Shown piece by piece: positions 63,332 through 64,000 of a stretch of 64,000 bases of DNA. The stretch spans positions 1,612,001 to 1,676,000 of the forward strand of contig OZ245888.1 of assembly GCA_965229565.1 (NCBI GenBank), in the 5' to 3' direction. The notes under the pieces were generated by a model. The model searched no databases. It saw only the letters and a list, made by a program, of their open reading frames with translations, and was not told the origin of the DNA. The position numbers and the translations under genes are program-made. Numbering within the stretch: the stretch's first letter is position 1; the number at the start of each line of letters is the position of its first letter. This stretch comes from JANQNX01 sp040217095 (GTDB lineage: Bacteria; Pseudomonadota; Gammaproteobacteria; Eutrophobiales; Eutrophobiaceae).

Positions 63332-64000
63332 ATGAACCACAACGATTCCACAGCAACCTCGTGTCGTCAGAAGCTTGCAGCATGGCTCGCTTCCCCTTTG
63401 GGTGAACGTGTCGTCCAGGTGGAACTGGAGCAGATGCAACAGATTCTGCCCGAATTATTTGGCTATCACATCATTCAGTATGGCATGTCGAACGGTGTTG
63501 ATTACCTGGGTACGTCAAAGATTGGCAACAAGAGCTACCTCTGCCTTGATGCAACTGAAATCCATGGCAACATGAATTGCGTTATGGCCGAGGCCGAGCA
63601 TCTGCCCGTTGCCGCCAACAGTATCGATGTAGCCGTGTTGCCACATGTATTGCAATTCTCCCGGGATCCGCATCGCTTGTTACGAGAACTCGACAGAATC
63701 CTGATCGATGACGGTCATGTTGTGATTACCGGTATTAACCGGTTTAGTCTCTGGGGTCTCTGGCACCTGTTCTTCTGCTGGTGGGACAACATGCCCTGGA
63801 CAGGAAAATTGATATCGATCCCGCGTATGAAAGACTGGCTGTCGCTGCTGGATTTTGAAATCAGGCAAACCTACTACGGTTTTTATGCACCACCGTTACG
63901 CAGCACAAAGTGGTTGCAATGGTTCAAGCCAATGGAAAGGCTGGGCCGATTTTGCTGGCCTTTCCTTGGTGGTCTGTATGTGATCGTGGCTAAAAAAAGA
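63332..64000 (+). CDS. yafS: YafS-like SAM methyltransferase, truncated by the window end
   Basis: An open frame begins at ATG 63332 (MNHNDSTATSCRQKL) and reaches the last base without a stop, 223 codons. Methyltransf_11-like blocks are present: AEAEHLPVAANSIDVAVLPHVLQFSRDPHRLLREL and GHVVITGINRFSLWGLWHL. The motif I position reads IIQYGMSNGVD, without the usual GXGXG, so SAM binding may be unusual. In E. coli, yafS lies next to gloB and before rnhA and dnaQ, which may lie just beyond the window. No function is established to my knowledge. Confidence 0.85.
   Translation, partial: MNHNDSTATSCRQKLAAWLASPLGERVVQVELEQMQQILPELFGYHIIQYGMSNGVDYLGTSKIGNKSYLCLDATEIHGNMNCVMAEAEHLPVAANSIDVAVLPHVLQFSRDPHRLLRELDRILIDDGHVVITGINRFSLWGLWHLFFCWWDNMPWTGKLISIPRMKDWLSLLDFEIRQTYYGFYAPPLRSTKWLQWFKPMERLGRFCWPFLGGLYVIVAKKR

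Overview
The window is a chromosomal segment of a gammaproteobacterium of moderate GC content. The evidence is gene order: thrS-infC-rpmI-rplT-pheS-pheT-ihfA-merR followed by tRNA-Pro, the mltD-gloB-yafS order known from Escherichia coli, the tolC/rhodanese/pcm/thiC neighbourhood, and an epimerase-WbpL-WbpM surface-polysaccharide block like that of Pseudomonas O-antigen loci. I cannot name a genus. There are no rRNA genes, CRISPR arrays or phage structural genes.

Positions 1-14096 hold a tightly packed, co-directional surface-polysaccharide locus. It contains glycosyltransferases, a methyltransferase, an asparagine-synthetase-like amidotransferase, a very large membrane protein that looks like a flippase-type TM domain fused to an O-antigen ligase/polymerase domain, an epimerase, an initiating glycosyl-phosphate transferase, a membrane 4,6-dehydratase and GalU. 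It ends in a clear terminator.

Positions 14273-22400 are an accessory island between that terminator and the 3' end of a tRNA-Asn gene. It opens with a secreted TSP3/RHS-repeat protein whose C-terminal tip is compositionally different. Five small AT-rich membrane-protein genes follow, one of them split by an IS3-family element. They are interleaved with an intact REP-associated tyrosine transposase (RAYT) element, a second RAYT shell whose transposase has been replaced by one of the small membrane-protein genes, and a second family of inverted repeats.

Positions 22436-33755 are core housekeeping: tRNA-Asn, aspartate aminotransferase, uvrB, tRNA-Val, the translation operon with an AUU start codon for infC, and tRNA-Pro. 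Behind tRNA-Pro lie two diverged copies of a structured module ending in copies of the tRNA 3' tail.

Positions 34261-46589 hold a Sel1 lipoprotein, glmS, a phosphorelay (NtrC-type regulator, HPt protein, CHASE hybrid kinase) followed by a membrane-protein gene with a near-consensus sigma-54 promoter, then an isochorismatase-like gene, tolC, rhodanese and pcm, and a TPP riboswitch driving thiC.

Positions 46654-64000 hold an EAL signalling lipoprotein, a five-gene minus-strand operon (GT2, phosphatase, MTAN-like nucleosidase, frameshifted spore-photoproduct-lyase-like radical SAM gene, putP), an SDR/carboxymuconolactone-decarboxylase pair, an MFS transporter, apt, a 3-methyladenine glycosylase-like gene with greB, a two-domain Aas-like acyltransferase/acyl-ACP synthetase, mltD, gloB and the start of a yafS-like methyltransferase that runs off the window.
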